Assembly: GCA_016716305.1 (NCBI GenBank)
Contig: JADJWP010000002.1
Coordinates: forward strand, 2,044,501 to 2,108,500
Reading direction: 5' to 3'
DNA from: Chloracidobacterium sp.
GTDB taxonomy: Bacteria; Acidobacteriota; Blastocatellia; Pyrinomonadales; Pyrinomonadaceae
Length of the DNA: 64,000 bases
A model generated the notes under the pieces. That model had not been told where the DNA came from, searched no databases, and worked only from the letters and a program-made list of their open reading frames with translations. The translations under genes were made by a program, and so were the position numbers. The stretch's first letter is position 1; every line of letters starts with the position of its first letter. This document shows, piece by piece, positions 25,147 to 34,578 of this stretch.

Positions 25147-26517
25147 ATGAAACGGTTTTCTCTTCCGCTCATTTTCTATTTGCTGTCATCACTTGCGTAC
25201 CCTCAGCCACCGCCGCCTGCTGCCGGACCAGGGGCCGGTCAGGTCAAAAAGTTTGCGGGCTGGCCGTCTATGGCTACACTTCCCGCGGCAGAACAATTCG
25301 CATCGATAGAAGGCCGTTTCAGGATCGCGTTTCCAAAAGGAATCAACGGCTTCGCCGCACTTTCACCGAAACAAACAAGAAGTAGTGCGACCGGCGAACA
25401 ATATACCTGGACGTTCGCAGAAGGCGAAGTCACTCTCTTTTTCCTCGATTTTCCCGACTCTACGCTTACCGGATCGGCCTCGGATCTTGCCCGAATAACT
25501 GAGAACTCCGGGAAACAGATCATTGAACGAACCCCGAGTGCCAAAATCTTATCGGAAAACCAGACGACCGTGAACGGAGTTCCGGCTTCGTATTTCATAT
25601 TCGACCTCGGAACGAACGGCTTCAAAATAATTCAGCTTTTCATTGATAGGAAACGTGTTTACCGGATCGATGCGATTTTCAAGGACCGCGCAACAGAAAA
25701 GCATCTCATGTCGACGTTCGCAACCTTCAGTTTAATTACCCAGGAGGAGGTTGATGCAGAACTCCGCAGGAGATATGAGGCTATGAAGCCGCCGCCATTG
25801 CCGCAATCTCCCGCTGTCACCCGGCTTACGACCGATGCTCAGGACGAACGGTTGAAAGGAAAGGTCAAAAAAGTGATCGAGGAGAGCGAAGACCGTTCCG
25901 GAACGTGGGGCGTGCAGGGCCGGAAGATCTCTTCTATCGAATACTACGATCAGAGCGGTGCCCTAACACAGCGAGACTTGTATGATTCGAAAGGCAAGCC
26001 ATTTCAGGTCACCGTTTACGGTTACCTTGACGGCAAGCGCGTCTCGAACTACAAGACTGACAATGAGGGGAATGTCTTTACCGCGTTGGGAGCACCAAGT
26101 GCGGCTGTCGCAGTGGCTCCGAGGAAGAGCGACCCGCGATACAAATACAGCTACGAATACAAATACGAAGAGGGCAAACTCGTCGAGCGTCAAATGGTGC
26201 ACAACAATGGTCGGAAAGGCATGCGTTATATTTACAAGCATTCGCCGAACCAGGTTGAAGAACTAGTCTATACAGACGAAGGAAAATTGAATCAGCGCTA
26301 TTTGTCCATACTTGACGCGGACGGCAACGAGATCGAGCGAACCGATTTCGGCGTTGTCAACTTCGAAATATATGGCGACAGAAGGTACAAGCACAGTTAC
26401 GAATTTGATGCCGTAGGTAACTGGATCAAAAAGGCAACACTGAAAGAGGTGAAAGAGAACGGCGTTACAAGCTGGCAGCCCGCATATATTTCGTACCGAA
26501 CGATCACCTACTATTAG
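25147..26517 (+). CDS. Exported protein of unknown function
   Basis: A 456-residue protein not assigned to a known family. A signal peptide (MKRFSLPLIFYLLSSLAYPQ) is followed by a Pro/Ala-rich stretch. The middle (about residues 45-200) looks like a lipoprotein-type folded domain resembling PsbP/DUF1795-like proteins (GRFRIAFPKGINGF, VNGVPASYFIFDL, RVYRIDAIFKD). The C-terminal half has YD-repeat-like beta strands (IEYYDQSGALTQRDLYDSKG, RYKYSYEYKYEEGKLVERQM), suggesting a beta-sheet surface domain. It starts 4 bp after tkt on the same strand, but the coding is unrelated to carbon metabolism. Confidence 0.7.
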   Translation: MKRFSLPLIFYLLSSLAYPQPPPPAAGPGAGQVKKFAGWPSMATLPAAEQFASIEGRFRIAFPKGINGFAALSPKQTRSSATGEQYTWTFAEGEVTLFFLDFPDSTLTGSASDLARITENSGKQIIERTPSAKILSENQTTVNGVPASYFIFDLGTNGFKIIQLFIDRKRVYRIDAIFKDRATEKHLMSTFATFSLITQEEVDAELRRRYEAMKPPPLPQSPAVTRLTTDAQDERLKGKVKKVIEESEDRSGTWGVQGRKISSIEYYDQSGALTQRDLYDSKGKPFQVTVYGYLDGKRVSNYKTDNEGNVFTALGAPSAAVAVAPRKSDPRYKYSYEYKYEEGKLVERQMVHNNGRKGMRYIYKHSPNQVEELVYTDEGKLNQRYLSILDADGNEIERTDFGVVNFEIYGDRRYKHSYEFDAVGNWIKKATLKEVKENGVTSWQPAYISYRTITYY

Positions 26518-26552
26518 CCCTTTCGTTTTTGGCTGATCGTTATTCTATACGC

Positions 26553-27680
26553 ATGCATCTGGTTTCTCTCGATATTAAAACGCCTTCACTTCTGCTCGAC
26601 ATCGCTCGTGTTCGCCGCAATGCCGAGCGGATGAGCGGAAAGGCGCGCGAGTTGGGCGTCCGCCTGCGGCCGCATATCAAGACGCATAAGTGTATTGAAG
26701 TAGCAAAGATACAGACCGCCGGACACAGCGGGGCGATCACGGTCTCGACGCTTGCCGAGGCAAAGGCGTTCGCGAAACACGGTTTCAGCGACATCACATA
26801 CGCGGTGCCGGTCGAGCCGGGAAAGTTTGAGCGGGCGATCGGGTTAGTTCGCGGCGGCCTTAAGCTGAACCTGCTGACCGACGATGCCGAGACGGTGAAA
26901 GCTTTGGACGCGGCGGCGGGAAAAGCCGGTGTTTCGTTCGATGTTTTCGTAAAGATCGATTGCGGAACGCATCGTGTCGGCGTTGAGCCCGACACGCCGG
27001 AGGCAGTCGAGATCCCGCGAATTATCTTCGACGCGAAAAACCTAAATTTCGCCGGAATTCTCACCCACGCCGGACATTCTTACAACGCTCGGACCATCGA
27101 CGAGATCGTAGCCGTTGCGCGTCACGAACGCGATTCGATGGTCGAACTTGCCGAGCGGCTGCGTACCCAAAGCATTGAGGTTCCGACCGTCAGCATCGGC
27201 TCGACGCCGACGATGTCCACGATCGATCATCTCGACGGCATCGACGAGATCCGCCCCGGCAACTATGTCTTCTTTGATAACTTTCAGGCGACGCTCGGCA
27301 GCTGCAGATCTGAGGATACTGCACTGACCGTTCTCACCGCGGTCATTCATAAGGACGCCGCCCGCAGAAAACTCGTCGTTGACGCCGGCGCCATCGCACT
27401 TTCAAAAGACCGCGGCCCGATCGGGCTCGATCCGCATTGCGGTTATGGCCGCGTCCTTGACCTTGAAGGCAGCGACACCGGAATGCGCGTCGCCGGAATG
27501 TCGCAGGAACACGGCGAGATCGAGGCCGGCGAGAGCACTTTGTTCGACCGACTCAGCGTCGGCGACCGCGTTCGCATCCTCGCAAACCACTCATGCCTCA
27601 CGGCGGCTCAACATTCGCATTACAACGTGATCGAGAACGGGGACGTCGTCGGCCGATGGGAGATCCATCGCGGTTGGTGA
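26553..27680 (+). CDS. DSD1-family PLP-dependent enzyme (D-threonine aldolase / D-serine dehydratase-like)
   Basis: Fold-type III PLP enzyme of 375 residues acting on D-3-hydroxy amino acids. The N-terminal alanine-racemase-like barrel begins TPSLLLDIARVRRNAERM. The PLP lysine lies in RPHIKTHK. The C-terminal domain contains EHGEIE and NHSCLTAAQHSHYNV, whose His and Cys are the expected metal ligands of this family. ATG 26553 is chosen because the longer frame opens only with a TTG. It is convergent with the serine hydrolase gene downstream (13-bp gap). Confidence 0.87.
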   Translation: MHLVSLDIKTPSLLLDIARVRRNAERMSGKARELGVRLRPHIKTHKCIEVAKIQTAGHSGAITVSTLAEAKAFAKHGFSDITYAVPVEPGKFERAIGLVRGGLKLNLLTDDAETVKALDAAAGKAGVSFDVFVKIDCGTHRVGVEPDTPEAVEIPRIIFDAKNLNFAGILTHAGHSYNARTIDEIVAVARHERDSMVELAERLRTQSIEVPTVSIGSTPTMSTIDHLDGIDEIRPGNYVFFDNFQATLGSCRSEDTALTVLTAVIHKDAARRKLVVDAGAIALSKDRGPIGLDPHCGYGRVLDLEGSDTGMRVAGMSQEHGEIEAGESTLFDRLSVGDRVRILANHSCLTAAQHSHYNVIENGDVVGRWEIHRGW

Positions 27681-27693
27681 ACTTAGAAAGCAA

Positions 27694-28866
27694 TTAGAAT
27701 AGGGTTCTCGCCTGTTTTAGCAACCTCCCTTCCAGACCCTTCTGTATTTCGTTTCCGCCTGATACGTCGGTGTTGCCCACCAAGATCGATGCGGATTCGG
27801 ATTTCGGATCAAAGTCGATATAGCTAAAGAATCCGTTCTGATGGCCGCTGTGACCAATGAGTGTTTTGCCGTTTGATTCGGTGACGAAAAATATCAGGCC
27901 GATCCGCGATTGACCCGGAGGGTTGCCATCCGCTCCGGAACCGGCGTCAAGCCCCGGCGTCCACATCTCTTCGAGTGAAGAGCGTCTTAGCACCCCATCG
28001 TAAACCGCACTTTTCTTGACATCACCGATAAGAAAATTTAGATATTTCAACATATCCGACATCGGCGAATTCAATCCGCCGTTAGAAACGGTGATGCCGG
28101 TGTTTGCATCAAAGCGTCCTTCCTTTCTCTTACCGTTTTCGATGAAATACGAATGCGAGCGGTGTTTCAGCAAATGCTGCGGCGTCGTGTCGAAATAGCT
28201 GCGGTGCATCTCAAGCGGCTTAAAGATATTTTTGTCGATATAGACCTCGTAATCGTCGCCGGTGAGCTTCTCGATAATACGGCCAAGAAAGATGATCCCC
28301 GGATTTGAGTAGCTGAACTTACTGCCGGGTTTGAACAAGATCTCTGTGAACGGAAACATCGCGACAAGCTGTGAATACTCTGTCGGCTCAAACGGTTCCC
28401 AGTCCTGACCGCGATCCCACGGCCACGTCGAAGCTCGAAATCCGGCCGAGTGAGTCATTAAATGACGGATCGTTATCTCGCCCATCGAGCCGAATTTATT
28501 ATGTACGTCGCGAAGCTCGGGTAGATACTTCGTCACCGGATCGTCGAGCTTCAAAAGTCCGCGATCGCGCAGCTGCATGATCGCGATGCCGGTAAACGGC
28601 TTGGTGTTCGACGCCCAATGATAGATCGTCTCGGCATCGACGCGGCGGTTCGTTTCAATATTAGCAACACCATAGTGATCTTCGGCCACCGTCTTGTTTT
28701 CTCTTATGAAAACAAAACTGCCGCCGACGATGCCCGCCTCGGAAAGCTCGCTTCGAAACGTCTCTTTGAACTTCGAGAATTTCGCGTCGGTTGTTATGGT
28801 CTGAGCGTTCATCACGTTTGCGAGGGCGAGAAAGAACAAAGCGACGGCGATCCGCGATACGTTCAT
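27694..28866 (-). CDS. Exported serine hydrolase, beta-lactamase class C / penicillin-binding-like family
   Basis: A 390-residue exported enzyme of the beta-lactamase (PF00144-type) family. The signal peptide ends near ANVMNAQ. Catalytic motifs are SxxK as SNTK (Ser86, Lys89), YxN as YSN (Tyr186, Asn188) and HxG as HSGHQNG in place of KTG. Such proteins include esterases, D-aminopeptidases and carboxypeptidases; the HxG form usually argues against true AmpC beta-lactamase activity. Monocistronic and divergent from the small membrane protein gene at 28938. Confidence 0.88.
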   Translation of the reverse strand: MNVSRIAVALFFLALANVMNAQTITTDAKFSKFKETFRSELSEAGIVGGSFVFIRENKTVAEDHYGVANIETNRRVDAETIYHWASNTKPFTGIAIMQLRDRGLLKLDDPVTKYLPELRDVHNKFGSMGEITIRHLMTHSAGFRASTWPWDRGQDWEPFEPTEYSQLVAMFPFTEILFKPGSKFSYSNPGIIFLGRIIEKLTGDDYEVYIDKNIFKPLEMHRSYFDTTPQHLLKHRSHSYFIENGKRKEGRFDANTGITVSNGGLNSPMSDMLKYLNFLIGDVKKSAVYDGVLRRSSLEEMWTPGLDAGSGADGNPPGQSRIGLIFFVTESNGKTLIGHSGHQNGFFSYIDFDPKSESASILVGNTDVSGGNEIQKGLEGRLLKQARTLF

Positions 28867-28937
28867 TTGGCTACCTCATTGGCTTGATTTTATATGACCT
28901 GAAGATAATAATTATCGGCTCCGACTTTAACAAATCG

Positions 28938-29327
28938 ATGGCATGGTTTCATCTCGTTTTCGGCATCCTGCTGTTCGTCGTCTTTACACAGACCGGAGCT
29001 TGTATGCGCGCCGATTTTCCCGATAAGGAAATGATGTCGCAAGAACTTCGCGTTCTGGTGCGGTCGCGGCATATCTATATACTTTTCTCCGCCTTGATCC
29101 ACATCTCGCTCGGAGCCTACTTTCGGTTCGCGTCTTCTACGTGGCGAAAAGCGGTCCAGATAGCCGGTTCGGCGGTCTTGCTGGCCTCGAGCGCTCTGCT
29201 TTTCCGGGCGTTCGTCGTCGAGACCTACACTCTGCAGAATTATTCAGACCTCAGCCGATTTGGCATCTACGCTTCACTGGCCGGTGTCGCGCTTCACCTG
29301 ATCGGCGGTGTTCAGCGGAAAAATTGA
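28938..29327 (+). CDS. Small integral membrane protein of unknown function
   Basis: A 129-residue protein with about four predicted membrane helices (residues about 3-20, 46-63, 70-90 and 105-123) joined by short loops. The frame extends upstream to 28791, across the start of the divergent serine hydrolase gene, so ATG 28938 (MAWFHLVFGILL) is preferred. No family was recognised. It precedes the AlaRS-like gene by 80 bp. Confidence 0.6.
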   Translation: MAWFHLVFGILLFVVFTQTGACMRADFPDKEMMSQELRVLVRSRHIYILFSALIHISLGAYFRFASSTWRKAVQIAGSAVLLASSALLFRAFVVETYTLQNYSDLSRFGIYASLAGVALHLIGGVQRKN

Positions 29328-29390
29328 GCCTCGGATCGCCCACTTCCCGCAGCGCACGGGACGACCCGCTACCGCTGGCGTTTCCACGTG

Positions 29391-29407
29391 TTATACAATC
29401 ATCTTGA
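29391..29407 (+). promoter_or_regulatory. Possible -10 element directly in front of the AlaRS-like gene
   Basis: TACAAT (29394-29399) matches a -10 box at five of six bases and ends 8 bp before ATG 29408, so transcription could start at the start codon itself and give a leaderless message. No ribosome binding site is visible upstream of the ATG, which agrees. No convincing -35 box was found. Confidence 0.3.
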
Positions 29408-31495
29408 ATGAGTAAGTACGACGAGATGTCAGAAACACAACAGTATGCGAGCCGTGTGATCGCCGATCACGCGCGTTCGACCGCGTTCGCCATCGCCGAC
29501 GGCATTCTGCCGGGAAACGAAGGCCGCAACTACGTGCTGCGAAAGATAATGCGGCGCGCGATCTATCACGGCCGCGAACATTTGGGCCTGAACGAACCGT
29601 TCTTCTACAAGGTCTGCGACCTCGTCGTCGAGAATTTCTCGGGCGCCTTTCCGGAACTCGCCGTCCAGCGCGACTTTATCGGCAAGATGGTCCGCCTCGA
29701 AGAGGAGCGCTTCGGGAATACGATGACCGTTGGGCTTAAGCGGCTCGATGAACTGTACAGTTCACTGAGCTTCGAGCAGCAGTCGATGATCAAGTTCGCC
29801 GCAGAGCGTAACAGCATCGACTTCGAACGGCTTAGCTCATTCGTGAACGAACAGGTGACCGAGGAAGACAAGGAACGTTCGCAAGCCGCTGCGTTCGCTG
29901 CGTCGGCGATGGAAACTTTCATGGCGAACAGCGAGATGCGCGAAAAAGCGATCGCGGAATCGGACGCCGCGGCCGCTGCGTTCTTGAAGCAGCTGGCACA
30001 GCTCTACGACACGTACGGCACACCACGCGACCTCATCCGTGTATTTCTGGAGGAAAAACAGATCCGATTCGAAGAGGACGATTTCAACGAGCGTTTCGAA
30101 ACGGCACTTCAAGAGATACAAAAACAGTCGGGCATCGGGCAGACTCAGCGGCGATCCGAGATCTCGCCGGTCTATACCGAACTTGCCGAGGCGGTCGGAA
30201 CATCGACCTTTCACGGTTACGAGACGACGCGGCTCGACGACATCGAGGTCATCGCGATCGTCAAAAGCGATCTCCGCGTCGAGGAATTGAAAGAAGGCGA
30301 CGAAGGCCTGGTCATACTCCGCGAAACGCCGTTCTACGCCGAATCGGGCGGGCAGGTCGGCGATACCGGATCGCTGATCGGCGCTGCGGTTCAGGCACGC
30401 GTTCTCGACACTTTCGCACCGCTTTCCGGTCTGATCCTCCACAAATCAAGGATCGAGACCGGCTCGATAAAGGTCGGCGACAGGGTCTCGGCGGTGGTCG
30501 ACGAATTCAAACGCGACGCAACACGCCGAAATCATACAGCGACCCACCTCGTCCATGCCGCGCTCAAAGAGGTTTTGGGAACGCACGTAAAGCAGGCGGG
30601 TTCGGTCGTAGCGCCTAACTATTTACGCTTCGATTTCACTCATTACCAGCCGATGAGCGACGCTGAGATCCGCGAGGTCGAAGACCTTGTGAACCGCTAC
30701 ATTTTGCAGAATGAACCGGTCGCCACGAACCTGATGTCGATCGACGACGCGATGCGAAGCGGCGCGGTCGCGATGTTTGGCGAAAAATACGGCTCCGAGG
30801 TTCGGGTCTTGAGCGTCGGCGACGGTAAATTCTCGATGGAGCTTTGCGGCGGGACGCACGTCCGCGCGACCGGCGATATCGGCAGTTTCAAGATCACTGC
30901 GGATGAGGCGATCGCGTCGGGCGTTCGCCGCATAAGGGCGATCACCGGCTTTGACGCCTTTGCCCGTTTCCGCGAGGATGAACACCTCATCGACCGTTCG
31001 CTCGAGGCGCTGAAGACGCAGCGAGATAATCTGCCGAACGCGATCGAAAGGCTTCAGGAAGAGGTCAAGCGGACACGAAAAGAGATCGAAGAGCTCAAGC
31101 TGAAGATCGCCACCGGCGCCGCAGGCAACGGAGCATCTGGATCGGGCGGCGATGAAGCAAAGGACATTTCCGGCGTTTCGGTCGTCGGCAAGATCGTCGA
31201 CGGTTTGGATGCCAACGGCCAGCGTCAGCTTTCCGATACGCTGCTTGCCAGGCTCAAGTCAGGCGTCGTAGTTCTTGGCCGTAAGGACGAAGGCAAGGCG
31301 AGCATCATCGTCCGCGTTTCGTCTGATCTGACCGACAGGATCAAGGCCGGCAACGTCGTCAAAGAGATCGTGCCGATCCTCGGCGGCAAAGGCGGCGGAC
31401 GTCCGGACATGGCCGAGGGCGGCGGGCCCGAGGTCGACAGCCTGCAGAAGGCGATCGACGCCTCATACGAATCGATCGCCCGGATGCTCGCCTAG
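29408..31495 (+). CDS. Alanyl-tRNA synthetase-like protein lacking the aminoacylation domain
   Basis: A 695-residue protein aligned to AlaRS from the tRNA-recognition domain onward (VIADHARSTAFAIADGILP at residue 17, which sits near residue 290 in bacterial AlaRS). It contains an extra ~85 residues in that domain (about 115-200, Ala/Glu-rich). It then has the editing domain with FYAESGGQVGD, His376 and His380 in HTATH, Cys480 and His484 in CGGTH, then the coiled coil and the C-Ala/DHHA1 tail with GKGGGRPDMAEGGG. The class II catalytic motifs (about 275 residues) are absent and the DNA upstream encodes an unrelated membrane protein. It could deacylate mischarged tRNA(Ala) in trans, or be half of a split synthetase. 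The reading frame is intact, so it is not an obvious pseudogene. Confidence 0.85.
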   Translation: MSKYDEMSETQQYASRVIADHARSTAFAIADGILPGNEGRNYVLRKIMRRAIYHGREHLGLNEPFFYKVCDLVVENFSGAFPELAVQRDFIGKMVRLEEERFGNTMTVGLKRLDELYSSLSFEQQSMIKFAAERNSIDFERLSSFVNEQVTEEDKERSQAAAFAASAMETFMANSEMREKAIAESDAAAAAFLKQLAQLYDTYGTPRDLIRVFLEEKQIRFEEDDFNERFETALQEIQKQSGIGQTQRRSEISPVYTELAEAVGTSTFHGYETTRLDDIEVIAIVKSDLRVEELKEGDEGLVILRETPFYAESGGQVGDTGSLIGAAVQARVLDTFAPLSGLILHKSRIETGSIKVGDRVSAVVDEFKRDATRRNHTATHLVHAALKEVLGTHVKQAGSVVAPNYLRFDFTHYQPMSDAEIREVEDLVNRYILQNEPVATNLMSIDDAMRSGAVAMFGEKYGSEVRVLSVGDGKFSMELCGGTHVRATGDIGSFKITADEAIASGVRRIRAITGFDAFARFREDEHLIDRSLEALKTQRDNLPNAIERLQEEVKRTRKEIEELKLKIATGAAGNGASGSGGDEAKDISGVSVVGKIVDGLDANGQRQLSDTLLARLKSGVVVLGRKDEGKASIIVRVSSDLTDRIKAGNVVKEIVPILGGKGGGRPDMAEGGGPEVDSLQKAIDASYESIARMLA

Positions 31496-31514
31496 CAAAT
31501 TCAAGAAAATTCGG

Positions 31515-31553
31515 ACGCCGTAAATCGACACAGGGTTCGGTTTACGGCGTTTC
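31515..31553 (+). terminator. Intrinsic-terminator-like hairpin after the AlaRS-like gene
   Basis: ACGCCGTAAA (31515-31524) and TTTACGGCGT (31541-31550) form a perfect 10-bp stem with a 16-nt loop, followed by a short T-rich stretch. It lies 20 bp after the stop codon. Confidence 0.6.
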
Positions 31554-31572
31554 TGCATTGTTCGGCCTGCAC

Positions 31573-31695
31573 CGCCCGGACTATTTTTTTGTGCGCCGGG
31601 CAACTTTTTTGTTCGCTCAGCCGTTTAATAAACATAAGCTGGTCTTTGAGCACCGTGCCTCACACGTTTTTGTCACAAATGTGAGCAGCACGGTG
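31573..31695 (+). promoter_or_regulatory. Structured 5' leader of the Ser/Thr kinase gene
   Basis: Two hairpins precede the kinase start at 31732. The first pairs GCCCGG with CCGGGC across a T-rich loop (about 31574-31602) and is followed by AACTTTTTTG, like a terminator. The second pairs CACCGTGCCTCACA (31651-31664) with TGTGAG (31680-31685) and GCACGGTG (31688-31695), a 14-bp stem with a 2-nt bulge. They may be terminators, an attenuator or an operator. Confidence 0.4.
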
Positions 31696-31731
31696 TTTCT
31701 AGTTTACGGAGACGTGTCAGAGCTTGAAAAA

Positions 31732-34578
31732 ATGTTTACGGGAACGCAATTCGGTCGATACGAGATCCGCTCCAAATTAGGCGAGGGCGGAATGGGCGAG
31801 GTTTATGCCGCGCTCGACCCAGTCCTCGAACGAAGCGTCGCGATCAAGCTGCTGCCGACCGAATTTACCCTCGATGACGACCGCAGAAGCCGCTTTCGGC
31901 AGGAAGCAAGGGTCGTTTCGGCCTTAAATCATCCTAATATCATCACCATTTACGAGATCGGCGAGAACGAGCATGGGAGCTTTCTGGCGACCGAGTTCGT
32001 CGAGGGCACGACGCTCCGCGAGTTGATCAAACGCGAGACGCTGAGCTTGCCGCGTGTCCTGAAGATAGTCGAGCAGACGGCCAACGCCCTCGTTGCCGCT
32101 CACCACGCAGGAATAGTCCACCGCGACATCAAACCCGAGAACATAATGGTGCGCGATGATTCGATCGTCAAGGTACTCGATTTCGGGCTTGCCAAGCCGA
32201 AAGTGCCGATCGGCGACGAAGAGAATAACGAGAACAACCGGACGATTCCGGGAACGGTGATGGGCAGTGCCCGTTACATGTCGCCGGAACAGGCCCGCGG
32301 ACTCGAGGTTGACGAGCGTACCGACATCTGGAGCCTTGGCGTCGTTCTTTACGAGATGCTGATGGGCAATGCTCCTTTCGACGGTGAGACTACTGCCGAC
32401 ACGATCGCGGCGGTGGTTTACAAAGAACCCGAGCCCTTGGTCGACCATTTGCCGAATATTCCGTCTGAACTAAGCCGGATCGTCCGAAAGGCGCTTCAAA
32501 AAGATCGTGAAGAGCGTTATCAGGACGTAAAGGACCTTGCTCTCGACATCAAAGACCTGCTGCACGAACTTGAACACGCCAACAGCGGCAACCGTTCGGG
32601 CCACACGTCCTCGTCGCCGAATTTCAGCGAGAATCCGACGATGATCCATCGGACGGTCAGCGGCAACCATCCGACCGAGCAGCATGTCGCCGTGGTTTCC
32701 GAAGGTGTTCGGCCGCACGATCGGCGAAAAGTCTCGCGGATCAGAACGGCCGTTGCGGTCAGCCTGGGCATGCTTTTGGCATCGGCGATCGGTTTTGGTT
32801 TCTATGCGTGGTTCGACAGCCCTGCCCGGTTGTCCGATACGGCTTTCGTGAAACCCCAGATCTCACGGATCAATACCGACGGCCGCGTGATGCTCCCGGC
32901 GATCTCGCCGGACGGCAAGTACGTCGCATACGTCAGCGGCGAGATCGGCAGCCGCAGCCTCGTCGTTCGCCAGATAGCGACCGACAGCACGATAACGGTC
33001 GTCCCGACGACCCCGCTTAACCTTCAGTCGATCGGGTTTTCGCCGTCGGGCGACCATATATATTACACACAGACGAATAACGATTTTACGATCAGCACGC
33101 TTTATCAGGTGCCGACGCTCGGCGGGCCGTCAAAGCGAATGATCGAGGATGTTGACAGCGCGGTCGCTTTTGCTCCGGATGGCAAGCAGTTCGCCTTTGT
33201 CCGGCACATCCCGAAAACGAACGATGACTTGATAGTGGTCGTCAATACTTCGACGCTCGAGCAGCAGGAATTCATCAGCACCGAAGCGACCGAGTACGAC
33301 TTCTTCGTCCCGAAACTTGCGTGGTCGCCCGACGGGCTTCGCATCCTGACCGGCGCAGGCCTTAGACAAAGCGGTTTCGTCACACGGACCGATATCGTTG
33401 AGATAGCGGTCGGCAGCAAAGAGGTCAAAGCAATAAACAGCCGTGAGTTCTTTACCGCCGGGAACTTCGCGTGGCTTGCCGATGGCTCGGGCTATGTCTT
33501 TACCGGCCGGATGACGCAGAACGACGCGGTTCAGGTCTGGCTTGCCTCATATCCGGTCGGCCAGCTTCATCAGGTCACGAATGACCTCAACGATTACGTG
33601 GATCTCGGCATCGCCGGCGACGGACGCAGCATCGTTACCATCAAGGGCGATGCGACTGGCTCGATCTGGCGATATTCGACCGCCGATAAGACCGCGGCAC
33701 AGATAACGTCTGACAGCAGAAATGTCGAGGGCAAGGGCGGCCTTTTCCAGCGAACCGACGGTGCGCTGATCTTTACGAGAAACGACGGCAAAGAGGCCGA
33801 CCTCTGGCTTGCCGACGCCGACGGAAAGAACGGCAGGGCATTGTTTCAGGAGGCCGGTTTTGCGCTCGACCCAGTTGCCTCTCGCGACGGCCGCTTTGTG
33901 GTCTTCAATCTGCAGAAGGACAAACGATCGCGGATCTGGCGGATGAACACCGATGGCACGGGAGCCGTTCCTTTGACCGAGGACGACCCCGACATTATCG
34001 ATCTCAGCCCGCAGATCACGCCCGACGGCAAGACCGTCATCTTTCAGCGGCGGATAGCCAACGAGGATCGGTTCAAGCTGATGAAGGTCGCGATCGATGG
34101 TGGAAAACCTGAGGTCTTTTACGAAAATGAAGCACGGGGAGTGTTTCATCCCCGGATCTCGCCCGACGGTAAACGCATCGCTTTTGCCAGTTACGACATG
34201 GCGACCTTCGGCAAGACGCTTCACATCGCGACCATCGACGGTGCGAATTTCGGCAAGGTCGAACGCGATGTCGAATACAATCTGATAAATGGTTTCGTCT
34301 GGGCGCCGGACAGCAGAGAATTGACCATCCTGACCAATCGCGGAGGTTCGCAGAACCTGTGGCGGCAGCCGATCGACGGTTCGGCGGCAGCACCGATCAC
34401 CGATTTCAAGTCGGGGCGAATATTCAATTATCAATGGTCGAGCAACGGCAAGGATATTCTGATCGCCCGCGGCTCTGTCAATAACGATCTGATACTTATC
34501 CGTGACGGGTTGATCGGAGATGGCACCAGCGACGTTACAAAAAGGCAAACGGGCTCGCGGCGCCGGGCAAACTCATGA
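31732..34578 (+). CDS. Membrane Ser/Thr protein kinase with extracellular TolB-like beta-propeller
   Basis: A 948-residue PknB-type receptor kinase. The kinase domain (about 10-285) is complete: GEGGMGEVY glycine loop, Lys39 in VAIKLL, Asp132 in HRDIKPEN, Asp150 in DFG, and an APE-equivalent region SPEQARG. One transmembrane helix lies near 338-358. The outer part (about 370-940) contains repeated SPDGKYVAYVS / SPDGLRI / TPDGKTVIFQ motifs of a TolB/PD40 beta-propeller, a common acidobacterial architecture. ATG 31732 is used; the open frame reaches TTG 31558 through the structured leader. Its stop overlaps the convergent aminotransferase gene by 6 bp. Ligand and substrate proteins are unknown. 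Confidence 0.93.
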   Translation: MFTGTQFGRYEIRSKLGEGGMGEVYAALDPVLERSVAIKLLPTEFTLDDDRRSRFRQEARVVSALNHPNIITIYEIGENEHGSFLATEFVEGTTLRELIKRETLSLPRVLKIVEQTANALVAAHHAGIVHRDIKPENIMVRDDSIVKVLDFGLAKPKVPIGDEENNENNRTIPGTVMGSARYMSPEQARGLEVDERTDIWSLGVVLYEMLMGNAPFDGETTADTIAAVVYKEPEPLVDHLPNIPSELSRIVRKALQKDREERYQDVKDLALDIKDLLHELEHANSGNRSGHTSSSPNFSENPTMIHRTVSGNHPTEQHVAVVSEGVRPHDRRKVSRIRTAVAVSLGMLLASAIGFGFYAWFDSPARLSDTAFVKPQISRINTDGRVMLPAISPDGKYVAYVSGEIGSRSLVVRQIATDSTITVVPTTPLNLQSIGFSPSGDHIYYTQTNNDFTISTLYQVPTLGGPSKRMIEDVDSAVAFAPDGKQFAFVRHIPKTNDDLIVVVNTSTLEQQEFISTEATEYDFFVPKLAWSPDGLRILTGAGLRQSGFVTRTDIVEIAVGSKEVKAINSREFFTAGNFAWLADGSGYVFTGRMTQNDAVQVWLASYPVGQLHQVTNDLNDYVDLGIAGDGRSIVTIKGDATGSIWRYSTADKTAAQITSDSRNVEGKGGLFQRTDGALIFTRNDGKEADLWLADADGKNGRALFQEAGFALDPVASRDGRFVVFNLQKDKRSRIWRMNTDGTGAVPLTEDDPDIIDLSPQITPDGKTVIFQRRIANEDRFKLMKVAIDGGKPEVFYENEARGVFHPRISPDGKRIAFASYDMATFGKTLHIATIDGANFGKVERDVEYNLINGFVWAPDSRELTILTNRGGSQNLWRQPIDGSAAAPITDFKSGRIFNYQWSSNGKDILIARGSVNNDLILIRDGLIGDGTSDVTKRQTGSRRRANS

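Noticed and set aside
31515..31550. Riboswitch or T-box before the kinase gene
   Set aside because: The stem is a simple hairpin directly after a stop codon with no T-box or known riboswitch core; a terminator is the simpler reading.
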